From positions 4,261,242 through 4,325,241 of the forward strand of contig NW_024104554.1 of the NCBI RefSeq assembly GCF_003945595.2: DNA of 64,000 nucleotides, given 5' to 3'. Made by a program: the position numbers and the translations under genes. Origin of the DNA: Pipra filicauda (Eukaryota > Chordata > Aves > Passeriformes > Pipridae). This document shows positions 37,499 to 50,496 of the stretch, one piece after another. Position 1 is the first letter of the stretch; every line of letters begins with the position of its first letter. Below the pieces are notes generated by a model, which was not told where the DNA came from, searched no databases, and was given only the letters and a program-made list of their open reading frames with translations.

Positions 37499-40299
37499 TC
37501 TCCAGAACCCACACAATTCACAGTGGCCTACTGTGCAATTCATGCTCCATGTGAGCATTTACCCTCTGCCTCACTGTAGTCTTTGGAAGGCTCTAACCTA
37601 TCTATTGACAAATTTTAGTACAACTTAAATGGGCATAGTCCCAGAAACAAAAGTGATGAAAATCCAAACTGTAGGTATATCAGGCAGGTCATTCCTCTAC
37701 ATCCCACCTGGTATCATGACTGTTAATTTACCTACTTAAAAGCTGAAAATGTCTCTCACCATTCCTTCTAAATCTCTCCTCCTATTCTCCCAACAATTAT
37801 ATCCCACTTTTTTCTACTAACTGTCCTTCAAGCTTAAACTCCTCCACGTTTTACCATAAAAGGCAGGACAAGATCATCCAACCCATGCTGAATTTCCCCC
37901 CTCATAAACTAATAAGAAGCAACACTGAACGCTTAAATCTGTTCTCTCCTGTACTCTCTCCTATCTGTCTACAAGGGTTAGGACACATTTTACAGTGGAA
38001 ATGGACAGATTCCCAGCCCATGCAACTGTTAAAAAAGTAAGTTTTATAAAATACAATTTAAGTGTACCCTGGGCTCCTCTGCATGAAGGCTTATGCCATC
38101 TCCACCATCTATATTCACACACATCTTTCCCTATCCATCTGTTCCTGTTTGGCCTTCCTCCAGTATTCATGCTAAAAGTATGGCTCTGAACCTGCGAAAG
38201 CAGTGAGTAGGCACCACTGCTGTGCTCACCACCTAGCATGGAGCAAGAGACAGTTGCCCCCAGCACCCGCCAACTTCAAGTGCCTCACTGGAGGATGTCA
38301 CCCAGCCACATTCCAGCATTTCTCCTCCCTCCACATGCTCCCTGGTTCTGATGCCAGATGCTTCTCCTCTATCCTGCAAACATAGTCTTGGTCCAATCAC
38401 TCTTTCAGTGTCATCTGAGGATGCTGTTTTACATATCAGAAGCTAAGAGCTTGACCCAGAATGAGGGTATACTGTGATGGCATTTGTCTTCTGGGCTGAG
38501 AGAAGACATGAAGAAATTTAAAGTTAAAATGTCATTATGTCCAGAAAATAGCCCTACTGGGTTTTTTGTAAAATGTTTTTAAGAAAACAAACATTACTTA
38601 CTGCCAGATACAGACATACTGTTAACAAGGAGTAATATTTTAAAATACATAATTTATCCAATTTCTTATACAAAGGCTGTAGAGTAATTTCAACAATGTG
38701 AAGTTGGGGAAAGGCTTGTTTGTGAGAGTATATCCCATCTTTGTCCCATTTTTGCATTGTGCAATCAACACCCAAATACTGTATTCCTTATATTTCTTTT
38801 CTTAGTATAGCCTTCTCCCCAGTTCCTGAAACTGAAAAGACACAGAAAGATCAGCAATGTTCTGCTGCTTCTCATTGTCTAAGTTGTGCTTTTTCTCACT
38901 GTCTAGCATTTTAAGGTCTTTCCCAAAGTGCTGGAGTAGGCTCTTGGAGCAAATACCAAGAAGTCTGTGTCTTTACCCACATCATGGAGGGCAGCTGGAG
39001 AAAAAATTAAGCTGAAAATCTAGCTGTGATCTAGTGGATATCTAGTAAGTGATGGTGGTCTCAGGTTGTGAGGAACAGGTCATCTCGTGTCTGGGCAGAC
39101 CAGACTGGAAGTGGGTGATGGAAACCTAGGACAGGCAGCAGTGTCTTACTGTTGGTCCAGGACTGCAGTTTACCTGACACCAGAGGGAGGTGCCTTACTG
39201 CTCCTGGGTGGTGTCCCTAGGAACACTGGTGATTCAGTACTTTTACTAGAAGTACGATTATCTGCACATAGCAAGAGAACTTTCTGCCTTCCAGTCTTCC
39301 AGTGAAGGGTATGGTTCTCCAGTAAAAGTCTCTCCCAGCATGGCATTTTGCCACCTACAGGCTAAATGTCAGCCTCCTGGGGCCTTCCTGGAATGTCAAA
39401 TGCTTCCCTGTCCCAAGCAAAAGTCTCCCTTCCTGACCTTGTGTGTTTCTGTTAATTTCCTGATTCCAAATTAGTTGACTGTCAACTGCCAGCCCTACTG
39501 GGCCAAGCAAACAAGTCACTTCATAAGGAACTTTTTTGCATGAGTTTAACAGTTCTCCAACCACAGAAGGACCGTATGTCCTCCAGGTACCACATGCTCC
39601 AGGTTACCAGCTGCTGCAGTAGCGAACCTGACTCAGCAATACCGCAATACTGTAAAGGACAGGCAGGAATTTTCTGCCTAGACAATGGGATTTTTGAAGA
39701 AGGATACCATGCATGAAAACATCAAGTGCCATAGGATAACATGGAAGTGCATGTCATGCCAAGTGGTCTTGTACTGGTAACCTCAAGGGATTTTTTAATT
39801 AAGTCCATTAAAAGGTTAAGAAAGGTACAGAAGAGTTGGTGCTCAATATTTTGTGGAAAATTAATAATAAAGTCAGAAAATGCAAGAGGAAAACACAAAT
39901 AGCCAGACAGTGAGGAATTCTTGAAAAATGCTCTGTCAGGAAGGGGTATGTGCAAATCTATTCTGTCCTTAGTCTTCCATAAACACAGATACGGGCAAGG
40001 ATTGCAAAATCTTTGGCTGAGACTGACTATAAATCAGAAAACATTTTACCATTGTTTAATTATGCAATCCAAACCAAAATAATTTGAGGTAAGAAATCAA
40101 ATTTATATCTGAATACCCCGAGAATTTGGATTAGCTCATCACTGAATCTGATTTACACATGACAAAGTCTTCATAAAGTACATAATCCTAAACTTAAGAT
40201 TTTGTAAGCGAAACAGGAATCTTGGGAAGGGAAAGTAAGAGACTTTATAGAAATGAGGTTAGTGAGAGACCAGGCAAGACCTGATTACCTGGGAAATGC
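37499..40299. other. Unique sequence
   Basis: No recognised repeat in 2.8 kb. 38190-38380 is somewhat GC-richer, with a 60-codon frame of no known family. Positions 40021-40040 hold a 20-mer identical to the CR1 deletion junction at 36899-36918. Confidence 0.5.
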
Positions 40300-41041
40300 A
40301 AATTCCTGCACCAAGGCACTAGAAAAGTCAAGCAGCTGACTGGCTGATAAGCTGCTTTGCAGAGAAAGACCCAAGGCTCCTGTGGACAAGTTGACCCAAA
40401 GTCAGCAATGCATACTTGGGACAAAAAAGGCCAACAACACTGCCAGGAGCTTATTGGAAGTGATCCTTCTCCTCTACGCAGCACTGGTGAGGCCACTCCA
40501 GGAGTGCTGTATCCAGTTCTGGGCTCCTCAGTACAAGAAATGTATGGACATAAAGTCTTGCGAAAGTCCACAGAAATGATGAAGGGATCTGAAGCATCTT
40601 TCATACAAGGAGAGGCTGAGAGCTGGGATTGCTTATCCTGGGAAACAGATAGTTTAGGAGCATCTTATCAGTGTATATAAATGCCTGACTGGGACATGCA
40701 ATAAAGAGGGAGCCAGACTCTTTTCAGTGATATCCAGTAACAGGAAAAAAGACAATAGGAACAAGCAATAGGCAGAATACAGAAAATTCCATTTCAACAT
40801 TAGAATTGTTGGGGCTTTTTTTACTATGACCAAACACTGGAAGAGATTGGTCAGAGAGTTGTGGAATCTCCATCTATGGAGACATTCAAAGTCCAGCTGA
40901 ATACAACCTTGAGAAACCTGGGCCATAGGTTTCTCAACCCTGAGAAACCTGTTCTAGCTTACCCTGTTTTGATGAGGTAGCTGGGACTATACCTTCAGAA
41001 GTCCCTTTTAGCCGTAACTATCCTGTGACTCTATAATTCTA
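40300..41041 (+). mobile_element. CR1 LINE, about 0.7 kb of 3' half
   Basis: This 5'-truncated, strongly diverged CR1 begins within ORF2. 'gcagagaaagacccaaggct' (40359-40378) is the E-K-D-L-G-V region. A frame reading [17 protein letters not shown] lies at about 40481-40531. The C-terminal H-W-K-R-L/W-R-E-L-like block follows near 40836-40866. The 3' end is 'ctctataattctat' (41030-41043). A short internal duplication of 'gagaaacctg' (40911-40920 and 40942-40951) is visible near the end. It is collinear with the minus-strand fragment at 3165-3402. Confidence 0.9.
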
Positions 41042-42904
41042 TATACGAAAATAGAAAGTCTTTAGAAATGTCCATTTTGGAGACAGTAGATATGTTCTGA
41101 ATATGAGTTTAGGCTTAAAAAATGTCAGGATGGTTTGAAGGTGGAGGTTAACTATACTTATTATATTTATGTATTAGAATGTACAATAGTATATATTAGA
41201 AATATATTCCAATATAACTCAATATATTCTTAAACAAAAGACTGGGTTATCTGAGAATATAACTGGGTTGGTAGCTAAGAGATTTGAGCAAAAATCCGGA
41301 TTAGAATTGCAAAAATTCAAGTCTAAGCTGATGACGTATCAGTTAATCAAAACAGTATTATGTAACAGTGATAACGAGCATTTGGATACGCAAAATTTAG
41401 AAGACAACACGCAAGATTTAGAAGACAACGAGAAATCTGTAGCCAGTGCCATATAGACTATTCTTGCCTGGAAAGAAAAGTTCTGAAGCAAAATGCCAGT
41501 CTTCATCATGCAACTGTTCAGTTTTCTAATGCTCTCTGGCATTTCCCCTGAGTTATCTTTCGTACATTACTGTTTCCTGTTAACACTTGCAAAGCCCTGA
41601 TTGCTCCTCAAGTCTTTCATTTGTGGTGATGCTCCAGCAAAACCTTGACAAAGATTAGGAAGCAGCCCTTATGCGTGAACTGTGTGATCACTGCCTGTAA
41701 CACGGACCTCAAATATCTTCCAGATTGCTTGCACTTCACCATCCATGTGCTTTTTACCTGCCATACAGTACCTACAGTCCTAGTTCTTTACAGCAAGGAC
41801 TGCATTTCTATCTGTACCTGTCTACCCCAGCTGATGGTAGGCACTGATACTTTTTGTACACAAGACAAGACCAAAATGCCACTGACAGGAAAATTAATGA
41901 CAATATTTATTAAAGAGTCAGATGTAATTAATTTATTAATTTATTACATTAGTTAAGTATTACTTAAAGGTTGTCTCCTCTAAGACTGCTCAGCTCAGAA
42001 ATTGTTTAAGAGAAGTGAATGACAACTCTAACTGTATAAGAGCTCTGCTGAAACCCGTTCAAATGACTCATGAGAACCTTCTGAAAATAAAGGCTACACT
42101 TTTTAATTTCATACTGACAATTTACACATTAATCCTAAATTGTTCATCCATTATGCAAACTATATGAGCACCTGCCCTGTCCCTGACATCCAAGCACTGC
42201 TTGGTACACTACTTCAGACTGTACTAGCAAAATTGAGCTGGCCGATATCAAAGAAGTTTTGGAATAAGCCTGAAATCCAATGGTGTGTCTTGTCTCTTCA
42301 TCTGAAATCTAAAAATTATTCATGTTCAAAAGGGTATTGGACACTCTTGCAGAGGCAGACAATTTAACAAAACTAGCCACTGTTCACAGTCAGGATACAT
42401 TCAAACTATCTCTTCCTTTTGTTATCTTTAGTAACTAACAAACATTCACAATAGGGATTCTGAGCCTCACGCAACTCTTGGGTCACCTAACACAACATTT
42501 TTGGTTTCACTGGTTGCATCAAAGATTGTGGCAAACAATAAGTTCACCTGATGCAAACCAGTGGAAACTGTTTAAACTGCGATCTTTAGTGTTTCTGAGG
42601 CAATTCAGAGGGGTTGAGCTGCCATTATAGTGAACTGTGCATTATGTATACTTTGGTTTCTTTGTTTAATAAAAGGCAAGCCTTCTGCTGCTTCAGAAAA
42701 GTCAATGAATGTTTCGTGTAAAAACTACAGGAGGATATAGTCCTGAAGCACTTTGCAGCTGTTAACTATATGTTTTTTCTTTTTCCTCCCAAGATTGTGC
42801 TTACAAACAGTAGTCAAATACTACTATTGCTATAATTGAGACATCTGTTAAAAGAGTAGAAACAAAAAGCACCACAGTAAACCAGATTTTTTTAAAACAA
42901 TTCT
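41042..42904. other. Unique sequence with a 21-bp tandem duplication
   Basis: Apart from the duplication at 41388-41429 nothing is recognised. AT-rich, with TATATT clusters at 41185-41230. Confidence 0.5.
41388..41429 (+). repeat. Two-copy 21-bp tandem repeat
   Basis: ACGCAAAATTTAGAAGACAAC (one base longer than quoted elsewhere; 41388-41408) is followed directly by a copy (41409-41429) with a single A-to-G change. It keeps the reading frame of a 62-codon open frame (41268-41456), giving two L-E-D-N heptads. That frame has no known relatives that I recognise. Confidence 0.9.
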
Positions 42905-43235
42905 AGTCAATGGTAGAAGGACAAACGAGGTTTTACAAATAGATAAGGATCAGGAGATTTTGAGGGAGTCTCTTGGTGTGATGGATGGAGGCGAGTTGCT
43001 GACAGATGAGGCACAGAGTGCTGCAAAGCTAAAAGATTTCTTTGTCTCAAGTATGTTCACTAGGGAGAAAGAGGGAAACATGCCAGAATCAGAGAGAACT
43101 TTCCTGGAGGCAGAAAATGAAAAATTAATGAAATGAAGAGTGACACCAGAATAAGTAAAAAGAAATCAGTCAGTGGAAAGAAATGCACAATTCTAGTACT
43201 GGATGGCCTGTATCCCAGCATTCAGAAAAATATTG
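42905..43235 (+). mobile_element. Old CR1 ORF2 fragment, no 3' end
   Basis: A degraded LINE ORF2 segment from between endonuclease and RT. 'ctaaaagatttctttgtctc' (43030-43049) encodes L-K-D-F-F-V-S-like residues followed by M-F-T-R, matching the L-N-A-F-F-A-S-V-F-T block of CR1. 'ctggatggcctgtatcccag' (43200-43219) matches the L-D-G-M-H-P-R block, where RT begins. Several stops interrupt it. No CR1 3' terminus follows, so the rest was deleted or has decayed. Confidence 0.7.
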
Positions 43236-45648
43236 TATATGTACATTTTAATTAAGTTGGGAAATAAATTTATTACCGTAAGTAGAAAAGGCAGATGAAT
43301 TATCACACTTACCGACTTCATTAGGGGTTAAGGTATGGATAAAAGGAGATTTACAGGTAAAAGACTTTAGGATGGTGTGGATTAGGGTACAAAGAGCAGG
43401 CAGCTCTGAAATAAGCCAGAGTCTGAGCACTGCCGGCAGTGCTGTCAGTATTTTCACACTGCATGTCTAAATGAATCTATAACTTCTTAGATTAAGTTTG
43501 TGTACATAGACATGTGAATAAGGATCTAACACTTAGACCTAAGAGAGGTTTTAGACAACTAAATTATCACACTTAAAAATGATTATCTGTGTCTTTAAAA
43601 TCTTTACATAGAAAGGTATTGTATGCATCTATATGTATGCATTGTTTTGTAATATTCTGAAGTGTAACTGCAATTAAGCTGATGTACTAGCAAGTTACTG
43701 AACCAAGATTCACTCAGCACAAACTGAAGACAATACATATATAAAGGTATGGACATTTACACCAGACTCAGAATCTGACAAAGAAATATAGAAAACCCCA
43801 TATTTAACTGTGTAACTAAATTAGTAAAGATAGGGGGCCTGGACAGAAAATTTACAGTTGCTGGACATAATACTTATTATATTGATCTATAAACAAGATA
43901 CAAAAAACCATGCAGTTATCTAAAGAGAAGAAAACATTAATGACATAAGGACGAGGAAGAAAAAAATTGAGATCAGGGATCAGAGCATTTTGCACTGCAT
44001 TATAACCAATATTTTAAAATAAAAACAAATTTCTAGAACTATGAAATTCTATGTGAAAAAGTTTGCCATAAAAAATGAAAACAGACACATAGCCAAACAG
44101 AGTTCAGCACCCCAAAGGTCACACTCGGGCTTTGTTAAACCTCATAGCTCAATGTGGGGATTATACTGTATCAACTAAACACCACAGTGAGACGTGGAAC
44201 CTCCTCATGCTAACCTTGATACAAACCTGTAAGCACCCACTGAACAAATCTACTTTTTACTGGATTCAATTAAGCAATTTGTGTAAATTTGTATTCACAC
44301 ACGTGGCATGAACATAAATCATTACCAATTCAGAGTAGCACCTCACTTCTCAAATGGCAGAGTTGATTTCACAGCATTGTGTAACTCAATACTAGCTACT
44401 CAAGTGAAGTGAAGATGCAACGAGTTGAGATACTATGCCAGAAGAATAGGGATAAAGGGAGATAAAATACTCTCAGATAGGAAAAGGATTATGAAAATGA
44501 ATCACGTGCAATTCATTGGTGTTAACTCAACATTGGTGATGTGCTTTTTTTTAAAGCCACATTGATGCAATAAAGTAATATTGATCTCAATTTCTGCAGA
44601 CTGAAACTGATAACATTTAAATAGAAATTATGGAAGATAGAATGAAAATAATCAATAACATTCTGCATATTGCTACACTGTGCAAATGTTCTGCTGACTG
44701 CAATTACAATGCATACTAATTCATGAATATTAGCTAAGTCTAATTTTTTCCCTGTTGAAAAAGTCATTCTCAAAAGTGAAACAAACTTCTTCACTGCAAC
44801 ACCTCATATTGCATCCCCACCATCAGTTGTTCATTATCGTGACCGATAACCATTTTACATTTACTTCATCATCACCCAAAAAGTGCATAATGTCTTTGTC
44901 TTTTTGCGATATAGAGGGATGTTACTTTTCTTCTCATGTACACATTAGCATGTATTGACTTCAGTGACTATGGCCAGAAAAAGAGGCCCTACAATTGCAA
45001 AGGTTTGTGACAGTCTTTATGAGGCACCAGTGTCACAGTATGTGTTTGGCCCTGGAGAGGGTTCACTCTCTCCTACCAACGAGCAGTCACACTGCTTGTA
45101 GAGTTCCTTTGTGCCAGAACTGCTCAGTGTAACAGCAGAGTCAAAGTGTAAGATGAGAATGTGTGGCACTCAGCCCTGCCTTTAAATTCACCAGGCAATC
45201 CCTCATACTTGACAGAGACAGCCAAGAGAGAAGCTCGTAGTAACCGCTAAAACATGCCAGCTGTTTATTTGGCTTTCTTCCCTCACACATTACTAAACAG
45301 CACAGACTGAAACAAAGGATTAGGAATGCTCATGATTTCATTTTGCTAGAAATACCACAACTACAAGGAGATATCCTGTATTAAAAATTATTTTAGGTAT
45401 CACAATTTAATTTTTTTCTATCTATTTCAACTAGAACAATGTCAAATCAGTTAAATAAAATTAATGCAAGCAAATGAAAATCTCTGGGATTTTTCAGCAG
45501 AAGGAGAAAGCTTTTACAGTCTGATTCTAAACAGTCACTCTATGGTACACTACCTGCAATAGGTATTCAATATTTGAATTCCTGGTACTGGTTTTCATGT
45601 TATTTGACAGGGCACTAAATAATCTCATTGAGGCTTCCTTTCCCACAA
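43236..45648. other. Unique sequence
   Basis: Nothing recognised. 45000-45240 is GC-richer without a family signature. Confidence 0.5.
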
Positions 45649-45710
45649 AAGGTTGGACCAGATGATCTTTTAAAGGTGCCTTCTTGCCCGGGCAGTTCTG
45701 TAGTGATTGA
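45649..45710 (+). mobile_element. CR1 3' tip, decayed
   Basis: 'ggttggaccagatgatcttt' (45651-45670) is the CR1 3'-UTR block. It is followed by 'ggtgccttcttgcc' and 'gttctgtagtgattga', a worn 3' terminus. Only about 60 bp remain. Confidence 0.65.
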
Positions 45711-46576
45711 AACATTAATTTTTCCATTGCTTTCTAACTGGGTTATCTTAGTACTTTTTTTGCTTCTTAAAAAATTTAAAAGCAGTAAACTGAAATTATA
45801 TGATAGCAATCGGTGCAGACTGAATTTCTTCATCAAGTAGTGGGGAGGATATAATCTTGGCATCGGAGTGATCATGCAACTCGCTGCTGCTTTAGGCAGG
45901 CAGTTAAGGTAATTGCCCATCACAGAGACGCTTACACTGATTGCACACTAGAAAGAGGAGGCAACTGGTTTCCCATTCTCTCATTTACTGATATTAACTT
46001 TATGTTGCTACCACCAGAGCTGTGTGTAATGTACGACTCTTTACAACTTTGTTTACATGGCATTAAATATAATTTGGTTACTATAGAAATCTTATCCAAG
46101 TTTTAAATGTTCATGGAGAACCAAAACAATCCAAAAAACTAAACCCCATTTCCTCATAAACGAATAGTGTTAGAAGTCAATTTAAGGAAAAGAACAAGCA
46201 GTTTACAACCTATTTAAAAGGCATGCTTCAATCCCCAAGTAGTTCTTGGTGCACTAAATGAGAAAAATGTATAGATCTTAATAGAAGCAATTATAAGCAG
46301 AAGCTTCTGCTTTCTAATCAAACTAGAGATGCCACTAGAAAAAGTTTTTCTGTGTCATGTTGTAATTAAAGCTACTCCTTAAGTATTTATGTATGTGCAT
46401 ACGAGACAGTGGTCTGGACACCTGCATCTGTGTAAGTAGAATACTGAAATAAAGATGGCTGTGATTTTTAGTCTTTTAATAAGTGTAAATATACATACAA
46501 ATGTTAAAGTAGCAAGTAATCAATCCACTAGTCTCTGTTCACATCACAGACAAAGACCATATAAAAACATGTTTTC
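45711..46576. other. Unique sequence
   Basis: Nothing recognised. Confidence 0.5.
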
Positions 46577-46621
46577 TCATATAACCTTGAGTCATATAAC
46601 CTCAAGTCATATAATTATGAC
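46577..46621. repeat. Three tandem 15-bp units
   Basis: TCATATAACCTTGAG, TCATATAACCTCAAG and TCATATAATTATGAC lie head to tail. The first two differ at two bases; the third is more diverged. It is a minisatellite seed. Confidence 0.9.
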
Positions 46622-49140
46622 TCTAAATTATATTGCCACTGCTTTCAATTCTCAGTCTTTTTCCTGGTATTGACAAAAGCACTGCTCATTATAACCATTG
46701 ACATTCCATTAAAATGGTTCCTCTAAGTAAAAACAGTAGCAGTAGCTTTAAAACTGTTTAAGAGAATGTTTTATAAACTACTGCTGACACATAAAGCCAA
46801 CCATTCAACAACCTACTACACCAAACATTACACCTCTGTTTTTGGAGACTGCTAGAATTCACTGACTAAATGAAGATATCTATAATACAGTACACTAAGC
46901 CCATAGCCCTAAATGCCGCTGATGTATATTTGATGATTCTATGATTCTAAAAAATCTTCAATCTGAGTGCATTCTATTAACCCAAAGAATACAGAAAACA
47001 AAGCATTTACAATGCAGTAGATCATACTGACTTGGCATGTCATTATATTGAGCTCTTATGTCACAAATGCATGGTTTTATCTTCTATCCAAGCATATCTG
47101 AACACATTACAGACACAATACAATTTTCTTGGAGATAAATACTTAGGTGTACAGCTGGACCATCTTACCAATAGTGTACAAATGAGAACCATAAAGGAAC
47201 ATGTTTGCTGCTAAGATGTGGCCTGTTAATGTAACAGCAGAGGCTAATTTCTAAGTAGAGCAAGGATTTGGTTCTGTTCCTATGCCTTCAAATCTGAAGC
47301 ATTTTTGCTTGTAACAAGATTCCTTTGGTTCAAATGATTGCTTACCATGGCTGAAATTACTGTTGGTACAGAGCCAACACACAAGTCTACCATTCTCATT
47401 TTGTTTTTACTCCTTTGTGCCTACAACTCGGCAAAATGCTGTTCAGACACAAATTCAGGAGCTCCTTAGTCACCTTCTTGCATCAACATAAAATGGTTTT
47501 CCAGCTTTTATCCTGGACACATGGGTTTTCAGGTATTGAGTGACAGCACTAGAGAATGAAGCTTGCTCAAGAAGATTTCCATAGGCAATGTAAGGCACTT
47601 TTTCCAAGATTATGTCAGCAGCGTGTTAAGTTCTTGAAGAATGTCCTACTGATTTAAGAAAGTAATTCGGCTTCAACCTACCTTAATCATTGTTAAAGGC
47701 AAAACAATATATGGGAAGTCAAATACAGAAATTATGTGATATGCATATGTGGTCTCTTAGTGCCTTATTCACCATTTTATGGAAGTTTCCTAAGCCAAAA
47801 AAAGCCCCAAGTCAGTTTTAACCCTGACCTGATCTGGTTTTCTAAAAAAAGACCATTAAAAAAATTTAAAAACTGAGGACTGAAGTCTCAGAATTAAATT
47901 TACAAAAAACATCATAAAACATCATAAAACTTTCTATGTTTTAGAGAGGAGCAGCAGAACACCTCAGTTCCACCTGTAAGCTCCATTTCTACTCAAAATA
48001 CCACAAGATGGTTCTGGTGGGTTTGGAAGTGTCCCCTGATCACCACTTAGACTCGTGGTTGAGGCTGTTAGGCTTAACTGGAACAGAGGGCTGGCACACA
48101 GAGGGCAGGCAGTGCCAAATAGGCAGCCATTCTCTGCAGCCCTTGCCTGGCCTGTGATTAATATCCTCTTTATTCAGTAACTGTAATATGCAGTAGATTA
48201 ATATATTAGTTTAATGCAAAATAGGTTGATATAAAATAAGGGCAGAGAGGATATGACTGTCTCAACACATTTGGTGCGCTCAGGGACACAGAAAGGCTAA
48301 GAGTTCAGCTATCTTGGAGCAACAAGAGTGAAATTCATAGAAAATTATACAGATATTTAAATGATATTGAGGTTTTCCCTGCCCAGGACCATCAGGCTCC
48401 TCCTCCATGTCACTCAGACTTCTGACAAGGCTCTTGGACTAGATTCAACTTGCCTCCTTGGACCTTACAGGAAAATGCCTCTCACAGTAGATTGTCATGA
48501 TCTCCACAGCATGGCACATTTTTCTAATGAACATTAATCAGCTTTGAAATAGCTAACACTACTGAAATGTAAATTATGCCTATTTGAACTGAGCTGAACA
48601 CAATAGAATCCACTTACTGGACTACTGTTGGAAGCTCCCAAAAATTCAGTCAGCAATGCTTCAGTCACACTTGGTTAATACTTGAGAGTTACCTTTGTAA
48701 GCACTTTTGGAAGAGAAAATTTAGTTTCTGTTACCCATGGTTGGATTTTAGAGATGAAAATACACAGTGTCTCTCTTAGCAGCTCAATCTTCATTTAACA
48801 ACCTCACACTCCAGAAAAAGTCAACCATATTCAACAATAAATGCAGAAAATCACTTTACTGCTCAACAGTGGTCACCAAGCTAAAGTAACAGGTGCACTA
48901 GAAATACATACAATATAAAGTAAGACATAGAAGACCTTACTCTTTTCTACTGTTTTCACATCTGTTCAAAATTGCCATGCCTGTTAGGTGACAGGGCATG
49001 CATGGTGGGGGGGAAGCTGCAGTCACCACTCACTGTCCCCCAGCAGAGACAGAGCTGTGTGGTGGTGAGGACAGCAGGCAGACCTGGGACCCCCAAGTAC
49101 CAACCTCAGGCCATATGTAAACTTTCAGCATGACACAGGA
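46622..49140. other. Unique sequence
   Basis: No element recognised. A short direct repeat of AAAACATCATA lies near 47906-47930. 48960-49130 is GC-richer with a G7 run near 49007-49013. Confidence 0.5.
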
Positions 49141-49200
49141 CTCCTCATTTAATCTATCTTTATAGTAAGGGAATAATAATACTTCCTTTATCCTGGTTTT
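49141..49200 (+). mobile_element. Possible MIR/L3-like remnant
   Basis: 'ctcctcatttaatctatctt' followed by 'agtaagggaataataatact' (49165-49184) recalls the CTCA-TTT-ATCT-GTAA-GGGATAATAATA order of MIR/L3 tails. Too short for certainty. Confidence 0.33.
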
Positions 49201-50317
49201 CCTCCTATCTTATTCTTCAGATAGCAATATATTTGTGCAGGTAGCATTTTTCAGCTCTGCGCCCATAAGGCACAACAGGACACCAATCTCAGTTAGGGCA
49301 TACATATTCCTGATATTTTGAAGAGTAGTAATTATATGTTTTTTCATCAAGCTGTACTTTTTCCTCTTTTCTTTAATAAAAATATGCACTATTCAGCTGA
49401 GAAAGCAGGATCTTATTCATGTCTCTCTGACATGGGACCACACCTTGGTCTCAAACATCATTTAAAACTATTCAAAGCTATTCAAAACTGTAACAGGCTG
49501 GCTACAGCCCCAGAACAAGTGCTATATAAATTCATCATTCTTTTCCCTGTCCTGGCAAGTTCAGGAAAATGCTGGATGGCCTGACTAGACTTCTTTCAGC
49601 TCATACTCAGAAGAGTCTCTAATTTCAAAAATCTGGGAAATTTCTTGTTCCTTTGTAACAAAGGAGCACTTCAGAGTTAGTAACAGAGCTTTCAGAGGAT
49701 ATAGGTAAATATTGAAAGCCAAGGTTTTTGGTTTTTTTTTGTAATGAACTGAAATTAAAATTCTGAAATCTTTCAACTTGTTCTGAAGAATACAAGTAAT
49801 GATGCTCCTAGAGGATTCAAATGAAAACACACAACAAATTTATAAGTGGTTATACCTATTTCTTTTTTACTATCTATTCTTATTTTACTCCTTCAAAAAA
49901 CATACAACTATTGCAGAAAAATTTTTGTCACCTGATGGCAACTATTATCTCCCTTTTCCATGACAGGAAAAGTGAAAAGGTATAAAGGAAGACAAAATTC
50001 AAATATCCACAATTATAAAGTTATACTGCTCAGAAAAGTCTCTTCCCAACCATGAAAAATTAACAGTCTGGCAGCATGGATTAATTATGGAGTAATCTAC
50101 ATGGCTACAGTGACCCTTAACTCTCAATATTTTGAGTATACACAGTGTTTGCAGTTACATATGTAAATATTAGCTATCTCCTTAGAGAGTAGGTGTTCTT
50201 CTTAAGAAGAGTACATATGGAAACATGTTTTCGAAATACAGAGAAAGATGCTTTAGAAATTTCTGTAGTAATATCTTGATGTTTAAATATATAATGATAC
50301 AGACTACACTAGGCATC
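49201..50317. other. Unique AT-rich sequence
   Basis: Nothing recognised. No polypurine tract precedes the LTR at 50318. Confidence 0.5.
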
Positions 50318-50457
50318 TGTTGTGGGTTAACCCTGGTAGGCAGATAAGCACCACACAGCCCTTGCTCACTTCTCCCAGAGGGATGGTGGAGAGAATTGGA
50401 AGGGTAAAAGTTAGAGAACTTGTAGGTTGAGATAAAGAGAGTGTAATAAATAAATTA

Positions 50458-50496
<39 letters not shown>

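Noticed and set aside
37871..37895. CR1-like 'agatcatccaaccc'
   Set aside because: The short match has no neighbouring CR1 blocks on either side.
46930..46951. CR1 3' terminus ('gatgattctatgattct')
   Set aside because: Only about 17 bp resemble the CR1 terminus and no 3'-UTR block precedes it, so an element cannot be supported.
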